Positions 8,521-16,688 are shown, numbered from the stretch's first letter. The stretch: DNA of 64,000 nt from Streptomyces sp. NBC_00457 (GCF_036014015.1 NZ_CP107905.1:9362001-9426000); one strand, 5' to 3'. The notes: a model not told the origin generated them from the sequence alone. Made by a program: numbers and translations.

Positions 8521-9203
8521 CCGGTCGGCTCCGACTGATCCGCCGGCCGCTCGCCGGTCGCGAAGAACCGTGACAGATCCGTGTCACCCGTCCCGCCGGA
8601 CGCCACCTCGGTGTCCGGCGGGACGCCCAGCGCCCAGTCCAGCCGATAGCGCTTGAACAACTCGGCCCGCAGCACCGGCAGGGACATCGGAGCCCCCGGC
8701 ACCAGCGCCGCGTAGACCGCACCCATCAGCAGGGCACGCAGCATCGGGTAGTCGGCGTCGACGTCCTGTGAGCCGTTGCGGGCGACGGTGTCCCGCAGCA
8801 GCTCGGCCAGCCGCCGCTGCTCCGGACACGGCATGAATCCCTCGCCCTGCAGCAGCCCGGCCATGTGCTGGCGCATGAGCACGGGCCGGTCCCGGGCCAG
8901 ACTCAGGATCGCGTCGATCGCCCGCGCCATCCGCTCCCGACCGTCCTCGGTACGCGGCTCGCGCTCCAGCGCCTCCTCCAGCGTGCGGTTCATCAGCCGG
9001 TGCACCGCGGACTGCACGAGCTGGCGTTTGCCGGGGAAGTAGTACGACACCAGGCCGCGCGCCGAGCCCGCTCTGTCCGCGATGTCGCCCAGCGTCGTCG
9101 CCTCGAACCCGTGCTCACCGACCAGTTCGACCGCCGCCTGCAGAAGCCGCTCCCGGGAACGCCGCCGCAACTCTTCATTGACCGAGGCGCTGCGCGGGGA
9201 CAT
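8508..9203 (-). CDS. TetR-family repressor
   Basis: A 231-residue regulator. The N-terminal helix-turn-helix reads ATTLGDIADRAGSARGLVSYYFPGKRQLV (about residues 35-63), the normal TetR DNA-binding domain, followed by an all-helical ligand domain with no recognisable ligand motif. ATG at 9203 has GGAG nine bases upstream. A 13-bp palindrome overlaps its promoter, pointing to autorepression. No obvious target enzyme is divergent from it; the next gene upstream is a HAD phosphatase on the same strand. It converges on the LVIVD gene with a 13-bp overlap. Confidence 0.88.
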   Translation of the reverse strand: MSPRSASVNEELRRRSRERLLQAAVELVGEHGFEATTLGDIADRAGSARGLVSYYFPGKRQLVQSAVHRLMNRTLEEALEREPRTEDGRERMARAIDAILSLARDRPVLMRQHMAGLLQGEGFMPCPEQRRLAELLRDTVARNGSQDVDADYPMLRALLMGAVYAALVPGAPMSLPVLRAELFKRYRLDWALGVPPDTEVASGGTGDTDLSRFFATGERPADQSEPTGQSK

Positions 9204-9223
9204 GCTGTAACTCCTGCGTTGAC

Positions 9224-9236
9224 TGGCTGGCAGCCA
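9224..9236. promoter_or_regulatory. TetR autoregulatory operator
   Basis: TGGCTG-G-CAGCCA is a perfect 6-1-6 palindrome 21 bp before the TetR start. On the minus strand TATAGT immediately precedes it and is a good -10, so the site covers the expected transcription start. Confidence 0.7.
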
Positions 9237-9293
9237 ACTATACTCAGCGCGTCCGGACCTGCCCCTTTCCGCGGGCTGGTCCGGTGCTGCCGT

Positions 9294-9328
9294 CCTCCTC
9301 GGGCGACGCGGGGGATCGTCCGAGGAGG
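9294..9328 (-). terminator. Hairpin downstream of HAD gene
   Basis: The arms CCTCCTCGG (9294-9302) and CCGAGGAGG (9320-9328) form a 9-bp stem with a 17-nt loop, 20 bases past the stop of the minus-strand HAD gene. There is no T-tract, as is usual in this group. Confidence 0.55.
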
Positions 9329-9348
9329 CGGCCCAGGTCCGGGCCGGC

Positions 9349-10038
9349 TCAGCCCACCAGGTCCAGCACCGGCCGCAGGCCGTCGGGCCGCAGTGCCACC
9401 GGCAGATGGTCCACGAAGTGCACCCCGCAGCCCAGCGTGGCCGCACCGCCGTCCGCACGGCGGTCGTCACCGACCATGAGCGCGTCCCGCGGCTCGACAC
9501 CGAGCTTGGCGCAAGCCTTCGCGAACAGCCGCGGGTCCGGCTTCCTGATGCCGTGCTCGTACGACAGAACGTATACGTCGATGTACGGGTCGAGGCCGTG
9601 CTCGCGGAACACCGGGCGCAGATCCCAGCCGATGTTGCTCACCACGCCGACCGGGATTCCGCGCTCACTCAGGGTGTGCAGGACCTCCGCGGCATCGGGG
9701 TACGGCGACCAGGCGGCAGGCAGCATGTGGCGCTCGTACAGCGCGTCGTGCAATCCCGGGTCGGGCAGCGGCACCTGCCGGGAGAGCCCGGTGTACGCCG
9801 CCCGGTGCAGCTCCGCACTCTGGTCCCGGACGTCCCACACCTCGGCGACCTCCGAAGGCAGCCGCTCCGGATCGCCTCCGCCGGGCAGCGCCCCCGCCAT
9901 CTGCAGTGCCTGCGCCGTCTCGGTCAACTCCGGCTCCGGCAGCTCGATCCCGGCCTCGGTGAGCGCACCCCGCAGCCAGGACTCGGTGGACTCGACACGG
10001 AAGAGGGTCCCGGAGAAATCGAACAGCACGGCAGTCAT
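9349..10038 (-). CDS. HAD-superfamily hydrolase with a DxS motif
   Basis: A 229-residue cytosolic HAD protein. Motif I is VLFDFSGTLFR: the nucleophile Asp is present, but the second Asp, the usual acid/base of phosphatases, is replaced by Ser. Motif II is VVSNIG, motif III includes the lysine of GIRKPDP, and motif IV is MVGDDRRAD with both acidic residues. A four-helix cap lies between residues 20 and 90. This is a subclass I HAD close in layout to 2-haloacid dehalogenase or phosphoglycolate phosphatase types, but the altered motif I leaves the activity open. It starts at ATG 10038, downstream of intergenic repeat copy 2. Confidence 0.85.
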   Translation of the reverse strand: MTAVLFDFSGTLFRVESTESWLRGALTEAGIELPEPELTETAQALQMAGALPGGGDPERLPSEVAEVWDVRDQSAELHRAAYTGLSRQVPLPDPGLHDALYERHMLPAAWSPYPDAAEVLHTLSERGIPVGVVSNIGWDLRPVFREHGLDPYIDVYVLSYEHGIRKPDPRLFAKACAKLGVEPRDALMVGDDRRADGGAATLGCGVHFVDHLPVALRPDGLRPVLDLVG

Positions 10039-10075
10039 GAGGTGATCCTATGAGGATGTGGGGGCGCGATTGGCC

Positions 10076-10164
10076 GTTGAGCGTCTGCGGGTCCGTCGTG
10101 GCTGGTCGCGCCCGCGCGGCGGAGCCGCATATCGACACAGCCCCGCGCCCCTTCGGGGCGCTGC
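10076..10164 (+). repeat. Intergenic hairpin repeat, copy 2 (carries a 28-nt insert)
   Basis: This copy keeps GGCTGGTCGCGC and the closing hairpin CCGCGCCCCTTCGGGGCGC. The AGTTC between them is replaced by about 28 bases (10112-10139) that form their own small hairpin, GCGGC-GGA-GCCGC. It is the only copy not between convergent genes: it separates two minus-strand genes, HAD and PAP2. Confidence 0.8.
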
Positions 10165-10193
10165 CGCACCGCACCTGACTTCGCCGAGCCCGC

Positions 10194-10865
10194 TCAGACG
10201 ATCCACCGCCGGTGCGCCAGCGCCGCCAGCGCCACCAGTGTCGCGCCCAGGAGCCAACCGCCGACGACGTCCGTCGTCCAGTGCACGCCGAGCCATACGC
10301 GGGTCAGGCCGACGCCGGCCACGGAGATCGCCGCCACCGCCACCGCCGTACGCCATAGGACGCGGCCGGCGCCGTGGTGGTGGAGGAGCCACAGCAGGAC
10401 GCCGCAGACGACGGCGGCGGTCATGGCGTGGCCGGACGGGAATGCCGCGTAGTGGGCCGAGTCGACGGGGTCGGGCCAGACCGGGCGGGCCCGGCCGACC
10501 GCCGCTTTGAGGGACTGCTGCACCAGGGTGCCCAGGGCCACGGTGGCCGCCAGCCAGAGAGCCGTCCGCCAGGCCCGGTGTCTCCACATCAGCCACACCA
10601 CGACGGCCGTGCTCAGGATGCGCATCGTCCACGGGTCCCACACCCAGTCCGTGAGGATCCGGCACGCCTGGGTGACGTCGGGGTCGTCGACCGCCCAGCG
10701 GTGGGTGGTCCGGGAGATGTCGCCGTCGAGTGCGATCAGGGGGCCCCACTCCGCCGCGACCAGGATGAGGAGCAGCAGGGAGGACGCCGCCAGGGCGGCG
10801 GCGGAGCGCAGGGCGCCGCGATGGGCGGGGGGTCGGGGCGGAGACTCGACGGACGGGGTGTGCAT
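10194..10865 (-). CDS. PAP2-family membrane phosphatase
   Basis: A 223-residue integral membrane protein with about six hydrophobic spans. The three PAP2 phosphatase motifs are clear: KAAVGRARP (about 120-128), PSGHAM (about 145-150) and GVHWTTDVVGG (about 193-203), giving the catalytic Arg and two His residues outside or at the membrane face. Such enzymes dephosphorylate lipid phosphates such as phosphatidate or undecaprenyl pyrophosphate; the exact substrate is not readable. ATG at 10865 has GAGGA upstream. It stands alone, with repeat copy 2 beyond its stop. Confidence 0.9.
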   Translation of the reverse strand: MHTPSVESPPRPPAHRGALRSAAALAASSLLLLILVAAEWGPLIALDGDISRTTHRWAVDDPDVTQACRILTDWVWDPWTMRILSTAVVVWLMWRHRAWRTALWLAATVALGTLVQQSLKAAVGRARPVWPDPVDSAHYAAFPSGHAMTAAVVCGVLLWLLHHHGAGRVLWRTAVAVAAISVAGVGLTRVWLGVHWTTDVVGGWLLGATLVALAALAHRRWIV

Positions 10866-10969
10866 GCTGTGATCCTCGCCGAACGACGGGGCGCGAGTCG
10901 AATTCAGGGGCTCCGAGGGGGCCGGTGTCGCGGTTGATTCCGGCCGCCTGATCCTTCGTACCGGCGGCC

Positions 10970-11905
10970 TTAGCCCAGCGTCCGCAGCGCCGGTACGAAC
11001 GCCACCAGCACCGGCACCACGGGCGCCAGCGAGGCCGCCGCGGTGAGCCGCAGCCGCCGGGCCGGCGAGAGCCGGTCCGGGGGAGTGAGCAGCCGGTTCA
11101 CCCGCTGCGGCACATGGGTGTGCGGGGTGGCCCCGTGGCCGAACACGCCCCGGTCCTCGTTGAGTTCCACCAGCGCCAGGGCGGTGGTCAGGCGGCCGAA
11201 GCGCCGGGAGGCCGTGTCGTCGGCGGCGAGTTCGACCAGCCGGTGCATCTCGTCACGGAACGCGGCGAACACCGGCACCTGCGGAAACCCGCCCGCCAGC
11301 GCGGCCGAGCAGTGCAGCAGCCAGTCGTGCCGCGCCTGCGCGTGCCCCTCCTCATGGGCCAGTACGGCGTCCAGCTGCCGGCCCTTCAGCCGGCGCAACG
11401 CGGCGGTGCTGACGACCAGTTGGGGCCGCGCGCCCGGCAGCCACCAGGCGTCGGGCTTCTCGCCCTCGAGGACGACCAGCCGGTGACGTTCGGGCTCCTC
11501 GCCGGGCAACCGCGGGGCGCGGACGAGGAGTTCGGCCTCCCGCCGACGTCGCCGGGTGTGTGCCCGTGCGATCTCGCGGACCAGCATCGCCGCGCTCCAC
11601 GCCCCGCCCAGCGCGAGCGCCACCGCGGTCGTGGCGGCCCAGGGGCCGGTGGGGCCGAAGGCGTAGGCCTCCACGACGGCGTGCGGCGCGGGCGCGAACA
11701 CATGGCCCCGGACCGCCTGCCAGGCCGCCGCCGCGCTGAGCGTCATCGCCAGCGCACAGCACAGGAGCACGGCCGCCACCACGCACTGCCACACCCACAG
11801 GGCGACCACGGGTTCACGGTCCGGCCAGTCGGCCCGGGCGATCAGCCGAGGGGCGACCACGGCGGTCAGGGCGCCGAGCAGCAACAGTGCCGCGGGGACC
11901 ATCAT
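10970..11905 (-). CDS. M56-family (BlaR1-like) membrane metallopeptidase
   Basis: A 311-residue membrane protein with two or three N-terminal spans, a cytoplasmic zinc protease segment and a C-terminal span. The zinc site is AHEEGHAQARHDWLL (H-E-x-G-H near residue 187), followed by the downstream glutamate region VELAADD, as in M48/M56 peptidases. There is no penicillin-binding sensor domain, so it is not a classical BlaR1. It lies just downstream of a DUF5134 membrane protein on the same strand, a frequent actinobacterial pairing; the BlaI-type repressor often found with such genes is absent here. Start is MetMet, 11905 or 11902. Confidence 0.88.
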   Translation of the reverse strand: MMVPAALLLLGALTAVVAPRLIARADWPDREPVVALWVWQCVVAAVLLCCALAMTLSAAAAWQAVRGHVFAPAPHAVVEAYAFGPTGPWAATTAVALALGGAWSAAMLVREIARAHTRRRRREAELLVRAPRLPGEEPERHRLVVLEGEKPDAWWLPGARPQLVVSTAALRRLKGRQLDAVLAHEEGHAQARHDWLLHCSAALAGGFPQVPVFAAFRDEMHRLVELAADDTASRRFGRLTTALALVELNEDRGVFGHGATPHTHVPQRVNRLLTPPDRLSPARRLRLTAAASLAPVVPVLVAFVPALRTLG

Positions 11906-11992
11906 GGGTGCACCCTATGAGCGGCGGAACACTCAGGGGTACGGCTTGTTACGCCGAAGTGACGCAGACCACGGCCGTATGCGGGCCCGTAC

Positions 11993-12523
11993 TTACAGCG
12001 CCAGCAGCATCGCGACCATCCCGATCCCCATCGACAGCCGGCAGGCCCGCGCTAGCTCCGGCCGGTCGCCCCACCCCACGCTCCCGCCACCGGCACCGAC
12101 GGGCACCAGCCGCGCGCCGGACAGCAGCACGTACGCCATGAAGTACGCCAGCAGCGCCGCCGTGACGAGCGGGACGCCGGAATCGCCGTGCCGTCCCGGC
12201 GAGGCGGCCATCGCCAGGGCCATGTAGACCATGGCCGCGGCACCGATCAGGTGGTGCAGATGGTGGGCGTGCGTCCGAGCCGCCCACAACGCGTGCAGCG
12301 CGGCCACGCCGAACACGGCCGCGTACACGGGCCAGGTCCAGGAAGGCGGCGTGAACACCGCGGCCGGTACGGCCATCGCGGCCATGCCGAAACCCATCAG
12401 CGCCTCACCGCCCGCGGCACGGCGCTGCTCCTCGACGCTGCTGCGCATCCGCAGCAGACAGTAGGCCCCGGTCGCCGCGCACAGCACGACCAGCAGCCAG
12501 CCGGACGAACCCGGTCCGTGCAC
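11993..12523 (-). CDS. DUF5134 integral membrane protein
   Basis: A protein of about 176 residues with five predicted membrane spans. The histidine-rich HALWAARTHAHHLHHLIGAAAMVYM segment between spans 2 and 3 is the DUF5134 signature and could bind copper or another metal (inference). The in-frame GTG at 12529 lies inside its own GGAGG, so the GTG at 12523, six bases after GGAG, is the better start. The M56 peptidase follows after about 87 bases on the same strand, so the two probably form an operon. The function of the family is unknown. Confidence 0.8.
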   Translation of the reverse strand: MHGPGSSGWLLVVLCAATGAYCLLRMRSSVEEQRRAAGGEALMGFGMAAMAVPAAVFTPPSWTWPVYAAVFGVAALHALWAARTHAHHLHHLIGAAAMVYMALAMAASPGRHGDSGVPLVTAALLAYFMAYVLLSGARLVPVGAGGGSVGWGDRPELARACRLSMGIGMVAMLLAL

Positions 12524-12676
12524 ACGCACCTCCGCGGTCGGCGGTCACGTCCACTCGGTCAGGGGATGCCCGGGGCAGACGGCGCGCATACGAGCGCAAG
12601 GGTGTACGCGGGGGGCTTTGGTGGAGCACGTGAAGGCGAGGGTGGGTGACAGCGAACCGACGAACTTGAGCGCGCC

Positions 12677-13441
12677 TCAGCCCTCGTCCCCCGCGAGGTA
12701 GACCCCGAACACCGCCCCCTGCGGATCCCGCAGCACCGCGATCCGCGGCCCGTGCGGTACGGACGTCGGCTCCATGAGGACCGTGCCGCCCGCTCCCGCC
12801 GCGGTGGCCGCGCTGATGTCCACGTCGGCCACCGCGAAGTAGGGCAGCCAGTGGGTCGGCACGTCAGGCGGGAACTTGTCGTCCATCGTCGTCATGCCGC
12901 CGAAGTCGGCGCCGTCGATGCCCCACTGCGTGTAGTGCGCGGAGGAGTTGACGCTCCAGCCGAAGACCGTCGTGTAGAAGGGCTCGGCGCGCTCCGGCGC
13001 CCGGGTCAGCAACTCCACCCAGCCCAGCGCGCCGGGCGCGTTGAACAGCCCGGCGCCCGGGAACGCCCGCGCCTGCCACAGCTGGAAGGCGGCACCGGTC
13101 GGATCGAGAGCCACCGCGAAGCGGCCCACGTCGAACACGTCCGTCGGACCGACCAGCACCGTCCCGCCGGCCTCCGCCACCCGCTGCGCCGCCTCGTCGG
13201 CGTCGGCCACCGCGAACGACACGTTCCACGCGACGGGCTGCCCTTCCTGGTACAGCGGGGTCAGCGCGGCGACCGGGGCGTCGCCGAGGTGGGCCATCGT
13301 GTAGCCGCCCGCGTCCTCGCGCGGATCCGTCACGGTGCGCCAGCCGAACAGCTCCTCGTAGAACCGCTTGGCCGACGTCAGGTCATCGGTTCCCAGCTCG
13401 GTCCAGCAGGGTCCGCCGGGCACCGGCTTGTCGAGCTTCAT
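12677..13441 (-). CDS. Two-domain VOC (glyoxalase-fold) protein
   Basis: A 254-residue cytosolic protein of two tandem VOC modules: residues about 8-125 (CWTELGTDDLTSAKRFYEEL) and about 137-254 (GWVELLTRAPERAEPFYTTV). Both end in the D-P-x-G-A-x-F strand. It resembles the mycobacterial CFP30B / antibiotic-resistance-like group more than true glyoxalase I, and the metal ligands of glyoxalase are not clearly kept. ATG at 13441 has AAGGA upstream. The neighbours are unrelated. It probably binds a small molecule; no reaction can be claimed. Confidence 0.85.
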   Translation of the reverse strand: MKLDKPVPGGPCWTELGTDDLTSAKRFYEELFGWRTVTDPREDAGGYTMAHLGDAPVAALTPLYQEGQPVAWNVSFAVADADEAAQRVAEAGGTVLVGPTDVFDVGRFAVALDPTGAAFQLWQARAFPGAGLFNAPGALGWVELLTRAPERAEPFYTTVFGWSVNSSAHYTQWGIDGADFGGMTTMDDKFPPDVPTHWLPYFAVADVDISAATAAGAGGTVLMEPTSVPHGPRIAVLRDPQGAVFGVYLAGDEG

Positions 13442-13617
13442 GGCGATCCTTCCGTAGGGCGGACACGGCGATCCCCTCCAGCACGCTATGCCCCGCTCGG
13501 GCGCCCGGCCATCCGACGCGAATCCACTGGTGCCCGGCGCCGCCGCCGACGTACGCTCGGCCCCGTACCGCATCGCATGGCGGCCTCCAGCCCGACCCGT
13601 TCTCCCGGAGGTCCCGC

Positions 13618-14538
13618 ATGCCCGCGCCCACCGTGCGCCCCTTCCACCGCGCCGACCGCGACCTGCTCACCGACCTGATCAACGCGCATGTCGCCGCCGT
13701 CGTCCCCGGTGTCTCCGTCTCGGTGAACACCGTCCTCAGCAGCCTGGAGCGACAGCCGGACGAGTTCATCACCGACCCTTGGGTGGCCGAGCGGGTGACG
13801 CTCGTCGCCGAGCAGCGCGACTACGTCGTGGCCGCCGCGCATCTACTGCGGTACCGCGCCGACGCCGAAGTGGGGGAGTGCTACCGGGACATCGGTGAGA
13901 TCGACTGGCTCGTCTGCCACCCGCCGGCCTCGTTCTGGCCGGACCCCGACGAGGCGGCCGACCTGCTGATGAGCGCGTGCCTCGCGCAACTGGCCCGCTG
14001 GGGTGTCCGCGCCTGCTACGCGAGCGGCGAGCTGCCTGCCCCGGTCGTGTACGGCCTGCCGCGGAACTGGCCGCACATCCGTGCCGTCTACGAGCGGGCC
14101 GGCTTTCGGCACACGGGGGACACGGAGGTCATCCTGATCGCGCGGGTGGCAGACCTGCCGGTATCTGAGCCGTGGGCGGGCGTCACGGTCGAGCGCACGC
14201 TGGGGGAGTGCGGTACGCGGCTCACGGCGTACGCCGATGGCGCTCCTCTGGGCTTCATCGAGGTCGACACGGCGTTGGCCCGCCCTGAACGCCACGCCCG
14301 CGCGGGTGGCTTCGCCGACATCGGCAACCTGCACGTTGAGCCGGTTCAGTACGGACGGGGCGTTGAGCGGCGGCTGCTTGCCCGGGCCGCGGATTGGCTG
14401 CGGTTGTGTGGGGCGGATCGGCTGCTTGCCTACGAGGGGGCTACGGACGGAACGATGATCGGGCATCTGACCTCGGCGGGGTTTCGGGAGCTGGCCCGGA
14501 CCGATCGGGGGTGGGCGCTTTCCGGGGTGCCGCGCTAG
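13618..14538 (+). CDS. GNAT-family acetyltransferase (two-domain)
   Basis: A 306-residue protein with an N-terminal GNAT-like half lacking a clear acetyl-CoA loop and a second half with IGNLHVEPVQYGRGVERRLLARAADWL (about residues 230-258), which fits the GNAT motif A with a slightly altered Q/R-x-x-G-x-G/A loop. The first half also contains a WPHIRAVYERAGFRHTGDTEV segment typical of a GNAT C-terminal part, so it reads as a tandem pair. GGAGG precedes the ATG at 13618. The substrate is unknown. The gene converges on a VOC gene across repeat copy 3. Confidence 0.82.
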   Translation: MPAPTVRPFHRADRDLLTDLINAHVAAVVPGVSVSVNTVLSSLERQPDEFITDPWVAERVTLVAEQRDYVVAAAHLLRYRADAEVGECYRDIGEIDWLVCHPPASFWPDPDEAADLLMSACLAQLARWGVRACYASGELPAPVVYGLPRNWPHIRAVYERAGFRHTGDTEVILIARVADLPVSEPWAGVTVERTLGECGTRLTAYADGAPLGFIEVDTALARPERHARAGGFADIGNLHVEPVQYGRGVERRLLARAADWLRLCGADRLLAYEGATDGTMIGHLTSAGFRELARTDRGWALSGVPR

Positions 14539-14540
14539 GT

Positions 14541-14603
14541 CGTTGAGCGTCTGCGGGTTGGTTGTGGCTGGTCGCGCAGTTCCCCGCGCCCCTTTCGGGG
14601 CGC
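14541..14603 (+). repeat. Intergenic hairpin repeat, copy 3
   Basis: This full-length copy reads GAGCGTCTGCGGG, then GGCTGGTCGCGCAGTTCC and CCGCGCCCCTTTCGGGGCGC. It starts two bases after the GNAT stop and ends at the VOC stop, filling the whole space between two convergent genes. The terminal arms pair into a GC-rich hairpin that could stop both transcripts. Confidence 0.9.
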
Positions 14604-14996
14604 TCAAGTACCCGGCCTATAGCGGATCGGGTGGTCCGGCGGTACCTCCACCAGCACGATTCGCGTTCCGTCCGGATCCGTCACCCACATCTCGATCAGG
14701 CCCCACGGTTCCTTCAGCGGCTCCCGGGCGATGTGGACGCCCTTCGTTCGTAGCTCCTCGTGCGCTGCGGTCGCGTTCTCGACCTGGAGCCATAGGCGCA
14801 CGGCCGGGGACGGTGGAGTGTCCGAGCGGCCGGAGAGTTCCAGGAAGCCGCCGCCGAGGAAGTAGACCGTGCCGCGTTCCGGGCCCGTGCCGAACTCGCG
14901 GTAGACGGCCAGGCCCAGTTGCTCGCCGTAGAAACGCCGGGACCGCTCGGGATCGGTGGGGCGCAGGAGGGTCCGGCTGCTCAGTACGTGCACCAT
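14604..14996 (-). CDS. Single-domain VOC (glyoxalase/bleomycin-resistance-like) protein
   Basis: A 130-residue protein with one VOC module: LLRPTDPERSRRFYGEQLGL at the N-terminus, then FLGGGFLELSG, RLWLQVENATAAHEEL and VTDPDGTRIVLVEVP at the end. The glutamate of the last strand and the histidine-poor first strand make metal use uncertain. The ATG at 14996 has no ribosome site, but TAGGCT lies eight bases upstream on the minus strand (15010-15005), so the transcript is probably leaderless. It is divergent from the GNAT gene at 15068. Confidence 0.82.
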   Translation of the reverse strand: MVHVLSSRTLLRPTDPERSRRFYGEQLGLAVYREFGTGPERGTVYFLGGGFLELSGRSDTPPSPAVRLWLQVENATAAHEELRTKGVHIAREPLKEPWGLIEMWVTDPDGTRIVLVEVPPDHPIRYRPGT

Positions 14997-15054
14997 GCAC
15001 CCGGAGCCTAGTGGCTGCGTTACTCTCGTCGGTGCCTGAGCCGCGCCGCAGATC

Positions 15055-15067
15055 GGAGTCGTACTCC
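15055..15067 (+). promoter_or_regulatory. Ribosome site folded in a start-codon hairpin
   Basis: GGAGT-CGT-ACTCC is a 5-bp hairpin directly abutting the ATG at 15068. The GGAG of the ribosome binding site is one arm, so folding would hide it. It may tune translation of the GNAT gene. Confidence 0.4.
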
Positions 15068-15607
15068 ATGGAGACCGCAGCCAACGGACTGACGTTCCGA
15101 GACGCTGTCGACAGCGATGTGGACGCGCTGGTCGCACTGATCGAGTCGGCGTACCGCGGTGACTCCAGCAGGACCGGATGGACCACGGAGGCGGACATCC
15201 TCCAGGGGCAGCGGACCGATCCGGAGGGTGTGTGGGCCGTGATCAAGTCGCCGGACAGCCGGCTGCTGACGGTCGAGCGGGACGGGCGGGTCGTCGCGTG
15301 CTGCCAGCTCGAACACCGCGGTGACCACGCCTACTTCGGGATGTTCGCGGTCAGCCCTGATCTCCAGGGTGAGGGCCTCGGCAAGGTGATCATGGCCGAG
15401 GCGGAGCGCACGGTCCGTGAGGAGTGGGGGGCCACGGAGATGCACATGACCGTGATCTCCGTACGCGATGACCTGATCGCCTGGTACGAGCGGCGCGGCT
15501 ACCGCCGTACGGGACGGATGACTCCGTTCCCGTACGGCGACGAGCGGTTCGGCATTCCGCTCCGCGACGACCTGCAGTTCGAGCTGCTGGTCAAGGAGCT
15601 GGGCTGA
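15068..15607 (+). CDS. GNAT-family N-acetyltransferase
   Basis: A 179-residue cytosolic acetyltransferase with all the GNAT landmarks. FGMFAVSPDLQGEGLGKVIMAEAE (about residues 98-121) holds the acetyl-CoA pyrophosphate loop Q-G-E-G-L-G, and LIAWYERRGYRRTGR is motif B. It starts with a variable substrate segment, TFRDAVDSDVDALVALIESAYRG. The substrate is unknown, though the arrangement suits small amines or N-termini. The start ATG lies in an odd hairpin. Its stop is three bases from the stop of the convergent GDPD gene. Confidence 0.87.
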   Translation: METAANGLTFRDAVDSDVDALVALIESAYRGDSSRTGWTTEADILQGQRTDPEGVWAVIKSPDSRLLTVERDGRVVACCQLEHRGDHAYFGMFAVSPDLQGEGLGKVIMAEAERTVREEWGATEMHMTVISVRDDLIAWYERRGYRRTGRMTPFPYGDERFGIPLRDDLQFELLVKELG

Positions 15608-15610
15608 GCG

Positions 15611-16294
15611 TCACGCGGTGAAGCGGCCGGTGCGTTTGATCTCCGGGTAGTCGGTGGTGGCGCCGTCCAGCTCCAGAGCCCGTACGAGCCGCAGGTGGTC
15701 CTGGGTGTTCACCACCCAGCCGATGATCCTGAGGTCCGCCTTCCGGGCGTGCTCCACGATCTCCAGGGTGAGCCGGCGGATGTTGAGGCAGACCGTCCGC
15801 GCACCGGCCTCGACGGCGCGGTCCACGATGTCGGTGCCGTAGCGGCTGGCGATGAGCGCGGTGCGGACGCCGGGCACCAGGCGGGCGATCTCGGCGATCG
15901 CCTCGTCGTGGAACGAGGACACCTCGACCCGGGCGAGCAGATCCCGCCTGTGCATGACCTCGGACAGTGCCCGCGCCGCCGCCTCGTCCTTGATCTCGGC
16001 CTGGAGCGGGCACTTCACCGCGTCCAGGACCTCCTCGAAGACCGGTACGCGCTCCCCGCGGCCCGCGTCCAGGGCGCGCAGCTCGGAAAGGGTCTTCTCG
16101 GCGATCGGGCCGGTTCCGTCGGTCGTGCGGTCCACGTCCGCGTCGTGCATGACGACGAGGGCGCCGTCCTTGCTCAGGTGCAGATCGAGTTCGATGACGT
16201 CGAGGCCGGCGTGCTCGGCGGCGACGAAGGAACGGAGGGTGTTCTCGGGTTCGATACCCATGACTCCGCGGTGACCGATGGTAAGGAAGTTCAA
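15611..16294 (-). CDS. Glycerophosphodiester phosphodiesterase, cytosolic GDPD family
   Basis: About 227 residues. It hydrolyses glycerophosphodiesters to glycerol-3-phosphate and an alcohol in phospholipid turnover. The catalytic HRG...EPENT pair is in TIGHRGVMGIEPENTLRSF, the metal ligands are in IELDLHLSKDGALVVMHD, and the second histidine is there. The C-terminal WVVNTQDHLR and TDYPE complete the TIM barrel. Without a signal peptide it acts in the cytosol. The start is a judgement: a TTG at 16294 puts the GHRG motif at the usual position; GTG at 16345 would add a basic tail. It is monocistronic. Confidence 0.88.
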   Translation of the reverse strand: MNFLTIGHRGVMGIEPENTLRSFVAAEHAGLDVIELDLHLSKDGALVVMHDADVDRTTDGTGPIAEKTLSELRALDAGRGERVPVFEEVLDAVKCPLQAEIKDEAAARALSEVMHRRDLLARVEVSSFHDEAIAEIARLVPGVRTALIASRYGTDIVDRAVEAGARTVCLNIRRLTLEIVEHARKADLRIIGWVVNTQDHLRLVRALELDGATTDYPEIKRTGRFTA

Positions 16295-16688
16295 GGTTCC
16301 AACTCGCTTCCGTCGACGGCGGCTCGGGCACACGGGAAACGACACGGACGTTTCGCGCGGCAGGGCCGCAGCCTAATGGCCCTTCCCTGTGATGTACCCG
16401 CGCGTTCACCGGGGATTGGCGTGGCGCGTAAGGCGGATCTGCCCGTCGTCGCCGGGCGCGGTCACCCGGGCGTGGGCGAGTCCTGTGCGGATTGACCGCG
16501 GGTGGCGCCGACGCTCGTGCCATGTGTGCCCGCGTGCGGCCGAAGTAATCGCCGTCACGGCATCAGGCGGGAAAAAGTTCGGTGACAGTGGGGTGTGCGC
16601 AGGATAATTTCCCGAGGCTGCCCTTGCTGGAAGAAACCCCGTATGCATACGGTGTCCTTACGCGAGGTTCTCCCGTGGAGGATGGGGC
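16295..16688. other. Long divergent promoter region (GDPD / DUF6421 operon)
   Basis: These 394 bases hold no believable gene. For the operon on the right, GTGACA (16582-16587), a 17-base spacer and TAATTT (16605-16610) make a fair promoter. The palindrome CCGTATGCATACGG lies downstream of it, and GGAGG precedes the ATG at 16689. The left part, near the GDPD start, shows no clear promoter. Confidence 0.5.
16639..16652. promoter_or_regulatory. 14-bp palindrome before DUF6421 operon
   Basis: CCGTATGCATACGG is perfectly self-complementary and lies 36 bases before the DUF6421 start, downstream of the predicted promoter, where a bound protein would act as a roadblock. The related CCGTACGCGTACGG occurs at 1198-1211. 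Confidence 0.5.
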
